Positions 35,538 through 44,271 of a stretch of 64,000 bases of DNA are shown piece after piece. Within the stretch, counting starts at the first letter, position 1. Every line of letters begins with the position of its first letter. Source of the stretch: Paraburkholderia graminis C4D1M. GTDB taxonomy: Bacteria > Pseudomonadota > Gammaproteobacteria > Burkholderiales > Burkholderiaceae. The stretch spans positions 372,001 to 436,000 of the forward strand of contig NZ_ABLD01000003.1 in the NCBI RefSeq assembly GCF_000172415.1. The letters are read 5' to 3'. The notes under the pieces were generated by a model. The model worked only from the letters and a program-made list of their open reading frames with translations. It had not been told where the DNA came from and did not search any database. The position numbers and the translations under genes are program-made.

Positions 35538-36554
35538 ATGGAGCTGCGCCATCTTCCACCACTGAATGCGATCAAGGCCTTTGAAGCCGCCGCCCGCCAC
35601 GAAAGCTTTTCGCGCGCCGCGGACGAGCTTTTCGTCACCCACGGCGCGGTCAGCCATCAGATCCGGGCGCTCGAGGCCGAGCTTGGCGTGTCGCTCTTTG
35701 CGCGCGACGGCAAGCGCGTGCGGCTCACCGAAACCGGCAGGCGCTACGCCAGCCACGTGCGCACGGCGCTCACCGCGCTGTCCGACGCCACGCGCGAAAT
35801 TCGCGCCGGCGACCGCGAACGGCGGCTGGTGGTGTCGATGCTGTCGTCGTTTGCCGCGCGCTGGGTGACGCCGCGCATCGGCAGCTTTATCGAGGCGCAT
35901 CCGCAGTGGGACCTGGAACTGCTGTCCACCAACGCGTTGACGGACTTCGCGCGCGACGACGTCGACGTGGCAATCCGTTTCGGCTACGGCAAATATGCGG
36001 GCCTGTATTCCGAGCTGCTGCTGGAGGAAATCTTCTTCCCGGCTTGCGCGCCGAATTTCAACGGCGGGAAGCTGCCCAAAACGCCGGCCGATCTGGCCAA
36101 TCTGCCGCTGCTGCGTTCCGACGACGAACTGTGGCGTCCGTGGTTCGACGCCGCCGGACTCACCGACTGGCCGGAGCCGAAACGCGGCGTGCTGTATCAG
36201 GATTCGTCGAATCTGTTGCAGGCGGCTATCGACGGTCAGGGCATCGCGCTCACACGCCGCTCGCTGGCGATGCACGAGATCGCCGCGGGCCGCCTCGTGC
36301 GGCTTTTCGATGTGGATGGGCCGAGCCCGTGGCAGTACTACTTCATCTGCACGCCGCAGATGCTGGAAACAGCGAGGGTGAAGGCGTTCCGGGACTGGGT
36401 GTTCGGGGAGGTGGGGCGGTTCAAGCTGCTTTTCGACCAGGTCTGCGAGGCCGGGCCGGCGGCGCGTGTCGCAAGCAAGAGCGCTGAAGATGCCGCAAAC
36501 GCAACAAGCACCGGCGGGACGGCGAACGCGAACGCATTGCGCGTCGCGCCCTAA
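35538..36554 (+). CDS. GcvA-type LysR-family transcriptional regulator
   Basis: The product is 338 aa. The N-terminal helix-turn-helix (L-P-P-L-N-A-I-K-A-F-E-A-A-A-R then F-V-T-H-G-A-V-S-H-Q-I) is typical of GcvA/AmpR-like regulators. The C-terminal effector domain starts near residue 90. An extra Ala/Asn/Thr-rich tail of about 40 residues follows the usual 300-aa body. ATG 35538 gives the usual start M-E-L-R-H-L-P; a GTG at 35523 would add five residues. Convergent with ybeD, divergent from DUF2917. Confidence 0.87.
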   Translation: MELRHLPPLNAIKAFEAAARHESFSRAADELFVTHGAVSHQIRALEAELGVSLFARDGKRVRLTETGRRYASHVRTALTALSDATREIRAGDRERRLVVSMLSSFAARWVTPRIGSFIEAHPQWDLELLSTNALTDFARDDVDVAIRFGYGKYAGLYSELLLEEIFFPACAPNFNGGKLPKTPADLANLPLLRSDDELWRPWFDAAGLTDWPEPKRGVLYQDSSNLLQAAIDGQGIALTRRSLAMHEIAAGRLVRLFDVDGPSPWQYYFICTPQMLETARVKAFRDWVFGEVGRFKLLFDQVCEAGPAARVASKSAEDAANATSTGGTANANALRVAP

Positions 36555-36580
36555 CGCCGCACCAACCGGCGCGCAAAACT

Positions 36581-36850
36581 TTAAAGCACCACCTTGACCA
36601 TCGGATGTCCGGTCAGCGCGCGATAAATGTCGTCGAGCTGCGTGCGGCTGATCGCACGCACGGTCACCGTCAGTCCGGTGTAGTTGCCGCCGCTCGACGG
36701 ACGCGTTTCGACGCGCGATGCGTCGACTTCGCTATCGAACTGCCGGACCACCGAGACGATCGTCTCGGCGAACTCGGGATGCGATTTACCCATGATCTTG
36801 ATCGGGAAATCGCACGGATACTCAATAAGTGATTCTTCCGCCGGATTCAT
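36581..36850 (-). CDS. YbeD/DUF493 family protein
   Basis: The 89-aa product matches the YbeD (DUF493) family, a small ferredoxin-like regulatory fold related to ACT domains. Recognisable parts are L-I-E-Y-P-C-D-F-P-I-K-I-M-G and the C-terminal H-P-M-V-K-V-V-L. ATG 36850 is 17 bp after the aminotransferase stop. In many proteobacteria it sits between dacA/dat and lipB; here the LysR-DUF2917 pair separates it from lipB. Its function is not established. Confidence 0.87.
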   Translation of the reverse strand: MNPAEESLIEYPCDFPIKIMGKSHPEFAETIVSVVRQFDSEVDASRVETRPSSGGNYTGLTVTVRAISRTQLDDIYRALTGHPMVKVVL

Positions 36851-36867
36851 GGCTTGCTCCTTGCCGC

Positions 36868-37773
36868 TCACGCCTGTTCTGCCTTGGCTCGCTGATACGC
36901 CGCATACAGCGCCGCAAACACCGCGCCCGGCTTGCCCTCGCCGACCGGCTTGCCGTCGAGTTGCGTGACGGGCAGCACTTCCTTGGTCGCGGAACTGATC
37001 AGGATTTCGTCGGCGGCGCGCACCTCGGCTTCGGCGATCTCGCGCACTTCGAAGCGAATGCCGCATTGCGCCGCGAGTTCCTCGATCAGCCCATAACGAA
37101 TGCCTTCGAGAATCTTGTGGCTGCGCGGCGGCGCGGCCAGCACGCCGTTCTTCACCACCCACACATTCGACGACGACCCTTCGGTCAGCACGCCATCGCG
37201 GAACTGGATGGTTTCGAGCGCATCGTTTTCGGCCGCGTATTGCGCCATCAGCACATTGCCGAGGAGCGACACGGACTTGATGTCGCAATGAAGCCAGCGG
37301 CGATCCTCGGCGCTCACGCAGCGCACGCCCGCCGCGCGCTGTGCGGCGCCCGGCAGAGTGAGCGGCGTGACCATCACGAACACCGTCGGCTGGATGCCTG
37401 CGGGAAACGCGTGAGCGCGCTTCGCGACGCCGCGCGTGATCTGGATGTACGCAATCGCGTCCTGGTCGGCGGCGAGGCCGGCCTCGGCTTCGTTCGCCGC
37501 GGTCACGCGCTCGATCAGCGCGCGCCAGCCGGCATTGTCCAACGGATTGGCGATGCCGATCTTCTCGAGCGAACGCGCAAGGCGCGCCAGGTGATGCTCG
37601 AAGCGGAACGCCAAGCGGCCGCTCGCGCGCGCATACAGCGGCGCGACTTCGTAAATGCCGTCGCCGAAAATAAAGCCGCGGTCGAGAACCGGCACGCGCG
37701 CTTCGGACAACGGCACCACTTCGCCGTTCAGATAAACGATCGGTTCGAGCGAAACATCGGGAAGAGCGGTCAT
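36868..37773 (-). CDS. dat: D-amino-acid aminotransferase (D-alanine transaminase)
   Basis: PLP fold-type IV enzyme interconverting D-alanine and D-glutamate with their keto acids for peptidoglycan. The product is 301 aa. The N-terminal Y-L-N-G-E-V-V-P-L and D-R-G-F-I-F-G-D-G-I-Y-E are class-IV signatures. The PLP lysine is Lys166 in H-C-D-I-K-S. The phosphate-binding S-S-S-N-V-W and the C-terminal S-S-A-T-K-E-V-L-P-V-T are present. It is 13 bp downstream of the carboxypeptidase gene, fitting a cell-wall operon. Confidence 0.92.
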   Translation of the reverse strand: MTALPDVSLEPIVYLNGEVVPLSEARVPVLDRGFIFGDGIYEVAPLYARASGRLAFRFEHHLARLARSLEKIGIANPLDNAGWRALIERVTAANEAEAGLAADQDAIAYIQITRGVAKRAHAFPAGIQPTVFVMVTPLTLPGAAQRAAGVRCVSAEDRRWLHCDIKSVSLLGNVLMAQYAAENDALETIQFRDGVLTEGSSSNVWVVKNGVLAAPPRSHKILEGIRYGLIEELAAQCGIRFEVREIAEAEVRAADEILISSATKEVLPVTQLDGKPVGEGKPGAVFAALYAAYQRAKAEQA

Positions 37774-37786
37774 CGCAGTCAGGTCT

Positions 37787-39016
37787 TTACTTTTTCTTGT
37801 TGAACATGAGCATCAGCGAATCCCACACGCGGCCCACCACGCCGGCCTGCGGCACGGCCTGCAATGCGACCACCGGGAATTGCGCGAGCACCTTGCCGTC
37901 GGCAACCAGCTTGGCGGTGCCGACCTGCTGACCGTTGGCGATCGGCGCGATCAGCGGATCGATCTGCTCGATCTGCGGCTTGACCTTGTCGGCCATGCCC
38001 TTCGGCACGGTGATGTACTGATCGCTCTTCACGCCGATCTGCACCGTATCCTGCGCACCCTTGTAGACGCGCGGCGTGCCGACCACCTGATTCGCCTTGT
38101 AGAGGCGCGCCGTGTCGTACGCGGAGTAGCCGTAGTTCAGCATCTTCAGGCTGTCCTGCACGCGGTCGTGTTCCTTGGTCTCGCCCATCATCACGGAGAC
38201 GAGCCGGCGCGATGCGTCCGGCGTGCCCGGCAGCGAACGTTTCGCGCTTGCGATGAGGCAGTAGCCGGCGGCCTGCGTGTGGCCGGTCTTCAGGCCGTCC
38301 ACTGTCGGGTCGATCCACAAGAGACGATTGCGGTTCGGCTGCTTGATCTTGTTGTACGTGAAATCCTTGACCGAGAAGATGTTGTAGTAGTCAGGGAAGT
38401 CGCGAATCAGACGCGCCGACAGCACCGCGAGGTCGCCCGCGGTCGTGTAGTGCTGCGGGTCGGGCATGCCGTTCACGTCGGCGAAATGCGTGTGCTTCAT
38501 GCCGAGGCGCTGCGCCTCGGTGTTCATCATGTTGACGAACTGCGACTCGCTGCCGCCGACCAGTTCGGCCAGCGCGATCGCTGCGTCGTTGCCCGACTGC
38601 ACGATCATGCCGTACACCAGATCGTGCACAGTGACGGGCTTGTTCGCCTCGATGAACATGCGCGATTCGTCCGTGCGCACGCGGCGCACCGCTTCGCCCG
38701 GCGTCACCGTCTGGTCCATCGTGATCTTTTTCGTCTGCAATGCTTCGAAGACGAGATACGCGGTCATCAGCTTCGTGAGCGAAGCGGGTTCCACGCGTTC
38801 GTCGGGATTGCCCGACGCGAGCACCTGATTGCTGGTCGCGTCGACGAGCACCCACGAGCGCGCGTTCACCGCCGGCGGCGGCACTTGCGCGAACGCGGTG
38901 CTGGCCACGAGCGTTGCGGGCAGCACGACGCCGAGCGCGAATGCGCGGGCTGGCGTGGAAGGAACAAAGGATGCAACAGAGGGGAAAGACAGGCGGCCGG
39001 AGGTCGAAAAACGCAT
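37787..39016 (-). CDS. dacC: D-alanyl-D-alanine carboxypeptidase (PBP5/6 family)
   Basis: Periplasmic DD-carboxypeptidase that trims the pentapeptide. The product is 409 aa from ATG 39016. The signal peptide ends A-S-T-A-F-A. The catalytic S-x-x-K is S79-L-T-K82, with S-G-N in V-Q-S-G-N-D and K-T-G in L-K-T-G-H-T. The PBP5-type C-terminal domain ends in V-W-D-S-L-M-L-M-F-N-K-K-K, an amphipathic membrane anchor. The open frame runs to 39238, but that part is Arg-rich shadow. Confidence 0.93.
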   Translation of the reverse strand: MRFSTSGRLSFPSVASFVPSTPARAFALGVVLPATLVASTAFAQVPPPAVNARSWVLVDATSNQVLASGNPDERVEPASLTKLMTAYLVFEALQTKKITMDQTVTPGEAVRRVRTDESRMFIEANKPVTVHDLVYGMIVQSGNDAAIALAELVGGSESQFVNMMNTEAQRLGMKHTHFADVNGMPDPQHYTTAGDLAVLSARLIRDFPDYYNIFSVKDFTYNKIKQPNRNRLLWIDPTVDGLKTGHTQAAGYCLIASAKRSLPGTPDASRRLVSVMMGETKEHDRVQDSLKMLNYGYSAYDTARLYKANQVVGTPRVYKGAQDTVQIGVKSDQYITVPKGMADKVKPQIEQIDPLIAPIANGQQVGTAKLVADGKVLAQFPVVALQAVPQAGVVGRVWDSLMLMFNKKK

Positions 39017-39349
39017 AGGGTCGGTTCGTGCAGAAAAATACAACGCGCAGGGCGCAGAGTGGGAAGAGCCGGTCGGCGAGCGTCGGGCCGCAACAACATC
39101 AAGCGTAACGGCGCGGGCGCCCATTGGACTTCCGGCCACGCGATCGGTTCGCGCAGCACACTTGCAGGCGGCACCGCTGCGCGCGTGAAAAGAAGCTACG
39201 CGTCGCGCGAACTGCCGCACAAGCCGTGCTGCGCCCAAAAAAGAGCGCCCATTATACGCGCGCTGCTCGGGTAACTTCGCGTAGTGGCAGGCGATTAATT
39301 GTGCGTTTTCGCGTACCTGTACCCCGGAAAACGCGCGGCGCCCGCCGCA
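39017..39349 (-). promoter_or_regulatory. Upstream region of dacC with candidate -10
   Basis: This 333-bp gap between the hydrolase gene and dacC has no gene. A perfect TATAAT on the minus strand at 39256-39251, followed by a run of T's, may be the dacC -10, giving a leader of about 230 nt. No clear -35 is seen. Confidence 0.35.
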
Positions 39350-39994
39350 TCAACGCCATGCGTCGACGATGATCCGCTTCAGAATGTGCAGCTTGCGATG
39401 CAGGAAATGCTCCGCGCCCGGAATCACGACGACCGGCAATTCCTGCGGCCGCGCCCAGTCGTAAACCGATTGAATGGGAACGGTATCGTCGGTTTCGCCG
39501 TGAATCAGCAGCGTGTTTTCCGGCACCGGCGCGACTTCCCAGCGGCTCGCCGCGGTGCCGACGAACACCATGCGCTCGATTTGCTGGCCTTCGTCGCGCA
39601 GCTTCGCGGCCACGTGCGACAGCACGAACGTGCCGAACGAGAAACCCGCCAGCACGAGCGGCAGGTCTTCGTGTCCCGGCTGCGCGCGCATGTGATCGAG
39701 CACGGCGCGCAGATCGTCGCGCTCGCCGATGCCGGCGTCGTGTTCACCTTGCGTTTGCCCGACGCCGCGAAAATTCGAGCGATACGTCACGTAGTTCAAC
39801 TGGACGAGCGTGCGCGCGAGCGTCTGCGCGACCTTGTTGTCCATTGTTCCGCCGAAGAGCGGATGCGGATGCGCGACGAGCGCAATGCCGCGCGGCGCGG
39901 CGCCGTTTTCGCGCGCTTCGTCGGGCAGGTCCAGCGCGACCTCGATCTTGCCGACCGGGCCGTCGATCAGATACTTCTTGGTGTGTACGTTCAT
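39350..39994 (-). CDS. Alpha/beta hydrolase, dienelactone-hydrolase-like
   Basis: The 214-aa product has an alpha/beta-hydrolase core. The oxyanion region is H-P-H-P-L-F-G-G-T-M-D-N near residue 45, the nucleophile Ser is in G-F-S-F-G-T, and the terminal His is in G-A-E-H-F-L. No lid domain or signal peptide is seen. It belongs to the group once annotated CC_1234-like or YfhR-like hydrolases of unknown substrate. It lies 8 bp after the ferredoxin gene, in one transcript. Confidence 0.85.
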   Translation of the reverse strand: MNVHTKKYLIDGPVGKIEVALDLPDEARENGAAPRGIALVAHPHPLFGGTMDNKVAQTLARTLVQLNYVTYRSNFRGVGQTQGEHDAGIGERDDLRAVLDHMRAQPGHEDLPLVLAGFSFGTFVLSHVAAKLRDEGQQIERMVFVGTAASRWEVAPVPENTLLIHGETDDTVPIQSVYDWARPQELPVVVIPGAEHFLHRKLHILKRIIVDAWR

Positions 39995-40002
39995 GGCGGC
40001 GC

Positions 40003-40326
40003 TTATTGATCGATCTTCAGACGCTCTACGATTTTGCCGTTCGCGAGATGGGAGTCCACGATTTCGTCGATGTCGCTTTCATCCACGTACGTGTACCAGA
40101 CGCCCTCCGGATAGACCACGAGCGTCGGACCCAGCTCACAGCGGTCGAGACAGCCGGCCTTGTTGATGCGCACCTGGCCGGGGCCGGCGAGACCGAGTTT
40201 CTTGACGCGCTTTTTTGCGTGCTCCTGCATGGCCTGCGCGTTGCAATTCGCGCAACTCGGCCGCTCCGCGCCCGGCTCGCGCTGATTCAGGCAAAAGAAG
40301 ACGTGATACTTGTAGAAGGAATCCAT
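40003..40326 (-). CDS. Thioredoxin-like [2Fe-2S] ferredoxin
   Basis: The 107-aa protein matches thin (thioredoxin-like) 2Fe-2S ferredoxins. Cysteines are at 12, 25, 28, 59 and 63 (C-x12-C-A-N-C and C-L-D-R-C), enough for the cluster. It shows the family end G-P-T-L-V-V-Y-P-E-G-V-W-Y. Electron partners are not encoded nearby. It precedes the alpha/beta hydrolase by 8 bp. Confidence 0.88.
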   Translation of the reverse strand: MDSFYKYHVFFCLNQREPGAERPSCANCNAQAMQEHAKKRVKKLGLAGPGQVRINKAGCLDRCELGPTLVVYPEGVWYTYVDESDIDEIVDSHLANGKIVERLKIDQ

Positions 40327-40538
40327 GATGTACGCAGAGGGAGACTGTCGGAAGGGCAATAGTGCAGCAGAACGCCGTTCGGCGCAGCGGCGCGAGGTTT
40401 TGTTCGCTGATCGTAGCGGCGGGCAATTGCTGTTGGGGTGCGGACGACCGAGCCGAGAGCCTCTTGCCGACCGCCCGTAGCAAACAATTATAGCGAGCGG
40501 GCAAGCCCCACCCCGCCACACGCATCCCGCCCCCGCCC

Positions 40539-41696
40539 TCAAGCGCGCCGCGTGCGCCGCCCCAACCACACGCGTTCGACGACAAACGCGAGCCACACCA
40601 GCGCCGCATAAGGCCAGACCCACGCGAGCCAGCGCGCGAGGCCGTTGAAGTGCAGATACCGTCCTTGCCGCCAGTCGGCCAGCACGACGTCGAAATAAGG
40701 ATTCACCGGCAGCAGATTGACGAACACCAGCGTCACGACGAGCGCACTGGCGGCCAGCCCCGCTCGCGCGCTGCGCGTGAGACGCAGCGCGGCAAGCCCG
40801 AGCAGCGCGCCGCAGCCGAGCCCCGCGAGCGCGCCGGGCGTCGCCCAATCGAACGCGAGGCCGGATTGCGATTGCAGAAACGTCGCGCCCGCCTTCACGC
40901 CCAAAGCCACGACGATGAACAGCAGCAGCAGCCGCACGCGCGGCGCATGCCGGCGCACCGTTAGCGACGCGAGCGCCAGCGCGGCGAACAGATTGAGCGT
41001 CGTAATGAGCGCTTCCCAGCCGTCGTCCGGCAACCACGCGGCGACCCACGCCGGCCATGTGCCGACGTGCCAGCCGGCCGGCGCCCACGCGAAGAGCGCG
41101 TCCTGCGTCGTCGAATCGAACCGTGTCCACAACGCACGCGGCCAGTTGCCGAGTCCGAACAGACGCGGCGACGGATACATCGTCGCAAACGGCCATGCCG
41201 TTACGAGACACGCGAGCGCCGCGCTGTCGCGCTCGAACCACATGAGGCGCAAGCGCCGCAGCAAGCCGCGGTCGAGCAGCGCGCCGGTGGCGGGCGACAT
41301 GATCGCAGCGCCGAGCAGCGCGCCGAGCGCGTTGGCCGCGAGATCGAGGTTGGAAGCGACGCGCGTCGGCAGATAGGTTTGCACGGCTTCCATCACGCCC
41401 GACAGCAGTCCGCCCAGCACGAACGCGAGCGCAACCGCGAGCGGTCCGCGCCAGCGCGGGTAAAGCGCGAGCACCATCAGCGCGCCGAACGGCATATAGC
41501 CGAGCACATTCGTGACGACGTCGAACGCGGTGAGGTACTGCGGCATCGGGTCCGACAGGTACGCCAACGGACCGAGGCCGAGCGAACGCCAGCCCGAAAA
41601 CGGATACCACGAACCGTAGCCGATCAGCGCGGTGTACAGCACCAACGCTTGCCGCGAGAGTACCGAAGGGCGGCGCAGCCAGGATCGTTCGCTCAT
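40539..41696 (-). CDS. VanZ-family membrane protein
   Basis: The product is 385 aa from ATG 41696. The N-terminal half has VanZ features: Y-G-S-W-Y-P-F-S-G-W near residue 25, D-V-V-T-N-V-L-G-Y-M-P-F-G, and E-A-V-Q-T-Y-L-P-T-R-V-A-S-N-L-D-L-A-A-N. About eight to ten membrane segments are predicted. It lies 31 bp after the lipoprotein gene of the Mce transport operon, so it appears to be its last gene. VanZ domains are linked to glycopeptide or phenol tolerance, but the biochemical role is unknown. Confidence 0.85.
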   Translation of the reverse strand: MSERSWLRRPSVLSRQALVLYTALIGYGSWYPFSGWRSLGLGPLAYLSDPMPQYLTAFDVVTNVLGYMPFGALMVLALYPRWRGPLAVALAFVLGGLLSGVMEAVQTYLPTRVASNLDLAANALGALLGAAIMSPATGALLDRGLLRRLRLMWFERDSAALACLVTAWPFATMYPSPRLFGLGNWPRALWTRFDSTTQDALFAWAPAGWHVGTWPAWVAAWLPDDGWEALITTLNLFAALALASLTVRRHAPRVRLLLLFIVVALGVKAGATFLQSQSGLAFDWATPGALAGLGCGALLGLAALRLTRSARAGLAASALVVTLVFVNLLPVNPYFDVVLADWRQGRYLHFNGLARWLAWVWPYAALVWLAFVVERVWLGRRTRRA

Positions 41697-41727
41697 GCAG
41701 CGCTCCGTTGCGTGCGCTGCGCGGGCG

Positions 41728-42369
41728 TCATTGCGCGGCGACCAGCGCCTGGACGCCGAGCCACGCGCCGATTTGCGCGACGAGGTCGTCGCTGGCGGCG
41801 GCGAGCGCCTGCGCGCCGCCGGCGGCGTCGGCGGAACGGGACGGCGCACGCGAAATGAAAGTGCGCTGGCCGATCACCTTGCCGTTCTGCGTCAGCGTGG
41901 CGCGCGCGGTCACTGCCGCATGGCTTTGCGCCTGGCTGTCGAAAACCTGCTCGAACTCGTTCAGATCGACCTTCAGCACCGGCGCGGGGACGCCGTCGGC
42001 GCCCGTCAGCACCGTGCCGCGCGAGCTGAGCGCGCCGCGCAGACGCTGCGTGAGCAGCTCGGATGGCGGCATCGTCCAATGGCTGTTCGCGTATGCGGCG
42101 ACCTGCTGCGAGTCCGCATAGCCAATCCGGTACACGAGCTTGTCGGAGCGCAGCACTTCGGGCGCGCTCACGTCGAGCACTTTCACGGCCGGCTGCGTTC
42201 CCGCCGACGATGCCGGCTTCGGCGGACCGAAGTCATAACGGATGTCCGACAGCGCCGCCGGCGTGCTCGTGCAGCCCGCGGCCAGCAGACCGGCGGCGAC
42301 GAGCGCCGCGCACGCCGCACCCGCACGCGTGACGCGCGAGGACAACAACCGGTGAATGGAGCGTGACAT
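41728..42369 (-). CDS. ABC-type transport auxiliary lipoprotein (PqiC-like, DUF330)
   Basis: The product is 213 aa, with a lipoprotein signal ending L-A-A-G-C (Cys33). The mature part begins T-S-T-P-A-A and shows the auxiliary-lipoprotein pattern (I-R-Y-D-F-G, L-D-V-S-A-P-E-V-L-R-S-D-K-L-V-Y-R). In PqiABC the homologous lipoprotein sits in the outer membrane and docks the MCE tunnel. It follows the MCE protein gene by 30 bp. Confidence 0.87.
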   Translation of the reverse strand: MSRSIHRLLSSRVTRAGAACAALVAAGLLAAGCTSTPAALSDIRYDFGPPKPASSAGTQPAVKVLDVSAPEVLRSDKLVYRIGYADSQQVAAYANSHWTMPPSELLTQRLRGALSSRGTVLTGADGVPAPVLKVDLNEFEQVFDSQAQSHAAVTARATLTQNGKVIGQRTFISRAPSRSADAAGGAQALAAASDDLVAQIGAWLGVQALVAAQ

Positions 42370-42399
42370 GACAATCTTCCTTTCTTCAAACCTTCAGAT

Positions 42400-43362
42400 T
42401 CATTTCCCGGCGCTCGTGGCGGGCCACGTAAAGCCGGCCTCGCCGGGCCCAGGCGCCGCAGTCGGCGCGCCGAAGAACACGCTGCGCGGACTGGTGCTGA
42501 ACGTATCGGCGGCCCGGTCGACCGAGCGCGCCGCCGAGCGCACGTCCTCGGCGAGCGAATTGACGCGGGGCAGCGTGTCGTAGCCGACTCGCGCCGACAG
42601 TTCCTGCAACGAGCCGTTCATCTGCGTCAGCGCGTCGCCCGCCTGCTGTGCGGCGGTGCCTACCTTGTTCAGGTTCATCTCGAACGGACCATCGGTGCGG
42701 TTCAAGCTCGTGATCAACTGGTTGGTCGAGACGAGCGTCCTGTCCAGCTTGTCGATGGTCGCGGGCAACTTGCCGGCCGCTGGCGCCATCTGCTGCGTGA
42801 GCGTGGCGACGCCGTCCGCGGCTTTCTGGATGCTGGCCGCCGTGCCGTGCAACTGATCGACCATTTCCTGCGACAACAGATTGTCGACGTCGTCCGTGAC
42901 TTTTTCGAGCTTCTTCAGCAGCACGTCGCCGCGTTGCTGCAACTGATCGAGCAAGCCTGGACGCATCGGCAACTGCGCAACCTGTTTCGGCGACGAAGCG
43001 AGCGGCGACGGATCGCGCCCGGTATCGTCGAGCTGAATGAACGCGATGCCGGTCACGCCCTGAAAGCCGAGGCTGCCGAACGTGGAATGCGTGATCGGCG
43101 CATGCGTGTCGACGAGGATGCGGATCACGATCTGCCCAGGATGAGCGCGGTCGAACTTGATGGACTGCACCTTGCCGACGTCGAGCCCGCGATAGCGCAC
43201 GGCGGCGTCGGTAAACAGGCCCGTCACGTTGGTGCGCGCAATCAGATCGTACGGCACGCGCACGGCGCGGTCGACATTGAACAAAAATGCCGCCGTGGCA
43301 ATCGCGCCGAGCAGCACGATCGTGAAGAGCCCAGCCCAGAACGCATGTGATTTGTTTTCCAT
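42400..43362 (-). CDS. MCE-domain protein (MlaD-like)
   Basis: Periplasmic lipid-binding subunit of an Mce ABC system. The product is 320 aa. A single N-terminal membrane anchor (about residues 8-30) is followed by the MCE domain (about 38-115, with Y-R-G-L-D-V-G-K-V). A long helical region with coiled-coil character (about 130-300) may form a needle or tunnel like that of PqiB. That is longer than MlaD of E. coli (183 aa). Confidence 0.9.
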   Translation of the reverse strand: MENKSHAFWAGLFTIVLLGAIATAAFLFNVDRAVRVPYDLIARTNVTGLFTDAAVRYRGLDVGKVQSIKFDRAHPGQIVIRILVDTHAPITHSTFGSLGFQGVTGIAFIQLDDTGRDPSPLASSPKQVAQLPMRPGLLDQLQQRGDVLLKKLEKVTDDVDNLLSQEMVDQLHGTAASIQKAADGVATLTQQMAPAAGKLPATIDKLDRTLVSTNQLITSLNRTDGPFEMNLNKVGTAAQQAGDALTQMNGSLQELSARVGYDTLPRVNSLAEDVRSAARSVDRAADTFSTSPRSVFFGAPTAAPGPGEAGFTWPATSAGK

Positions 43363-43392
43363 TACCAGGTTCCCTGATTTACAGCGGCAATT

Positions 43393-44271
43393 TCACAGCG
43401 GCAATTCCGACGACGCCGGCTCGAGCGCCGCGCGCGGCAGCTTCGCACGGCGCTCGGGCGGCAGCGCCTGCAACGCGCGGCGTCCGCGCAAGCCCAGAAA
43501 ATATTCGCGGATAAACGGATGATCGACGCCCGCCGCTTCTTCAACGGGCGCGGCGACCAGCACCTTGCGGTCCGCGAGCACCGCGACGCGCGTGGACAGC
43601 GCGACCATCGTATCGAGGTCGTGCGTGACCATCACGACCGTCAGGCCGAGCGCGCGATGCAGCGCCGAAATCAGTTCGACGAACTCCTCGGACGCCTGAG
43701 GATCGAGGCCGGCCGTCGGCTCGTCGAGAAACAGCAGCTCCGGTTCGAGCGCGATCGCGCGCGCAATGCCGACGCGCTTGATCATGCCGCCCGACAGCGC
43801 CGACGGCATTTTCGACGCGTGCTTGCACGGCAGGCCGACCATCTCGAGCTTCAGCATCACAATGTCGCGCAGCAGGTCCTCGGGCACCTTGCCGAGTTCG
43901 CGCACCGGCTGCGCGACGTTATCGAACACCGACAGCGACGAGAACAGCGCGCCTCGCTGAAACAGCATGCCGGAGCGGCTGCGCATCAGCAGCGCGGTTT
44001 CGGGCGAAATGGTCGCGAGGTCCTCGCCGAACAGCTTGATGGTTCCCGACGACGGCCGCTCCAGGCCGAGAATCTGCCGCACGAGCGTGGTCTTGCCCGA
44101 TCCCGACCCGCCGACGATCGACAGGATTTCGCCGCGCCGCACGTCGAGATTCAGATGCTGATGCACGATGTTGCGGCCATAGCGCTTGGTGACGTCGATC
44201 ACCTCGATCACCGGCTCGGCGATCGACGGCATCGGCTGGCCGCGCACGGCCTGAGTGAGCGGCGCGATCAT
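43393..44271 (-). CDS. Mce-system ABC ATPase (MlaF-like)
   Basis: The product is 292 aa from ATG 44271, which overlaps the permease stop by 4 bp. Walker A is GGSGSGKTT, the signature LSGGMIKRVGIARAI and Walker B L-L-F-L-D-E-P-T-A-G-L-D. The open frame continues to 44937, but that part is antisense-like to the permease gene. A C-terminal extension of about 50 residues (R-R-A-L-Q-A-L-P-P-E-R-R) is not part of the ATPase core. Confidence 0.9.
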   Translation of the reverse strand: MIAPLTQAVRGQPMPSIAEPVIEVIDVTKRYGRNIVHQHLNLDVRRGEILSIVGGSGSGKTTLVRQILGLERPSSGTIKLFGEDLATISPETALLMRSRSGMLFQRGALFSSLSVFDNVAQPVRELGKVPEDLLRDIVMLKLEMVGLPCKHASKMPSALSGGMIKRVGIARAIALEPELLFLDEPTAGLDPQASEEFVELISALHRALGLTVVMVTHDLDTMVALSTRVAVLADRKVLVAAPVEEAAGVDHPFIREYFLGLRGRRALQALPPERRAKLPRAALEPASSELPL

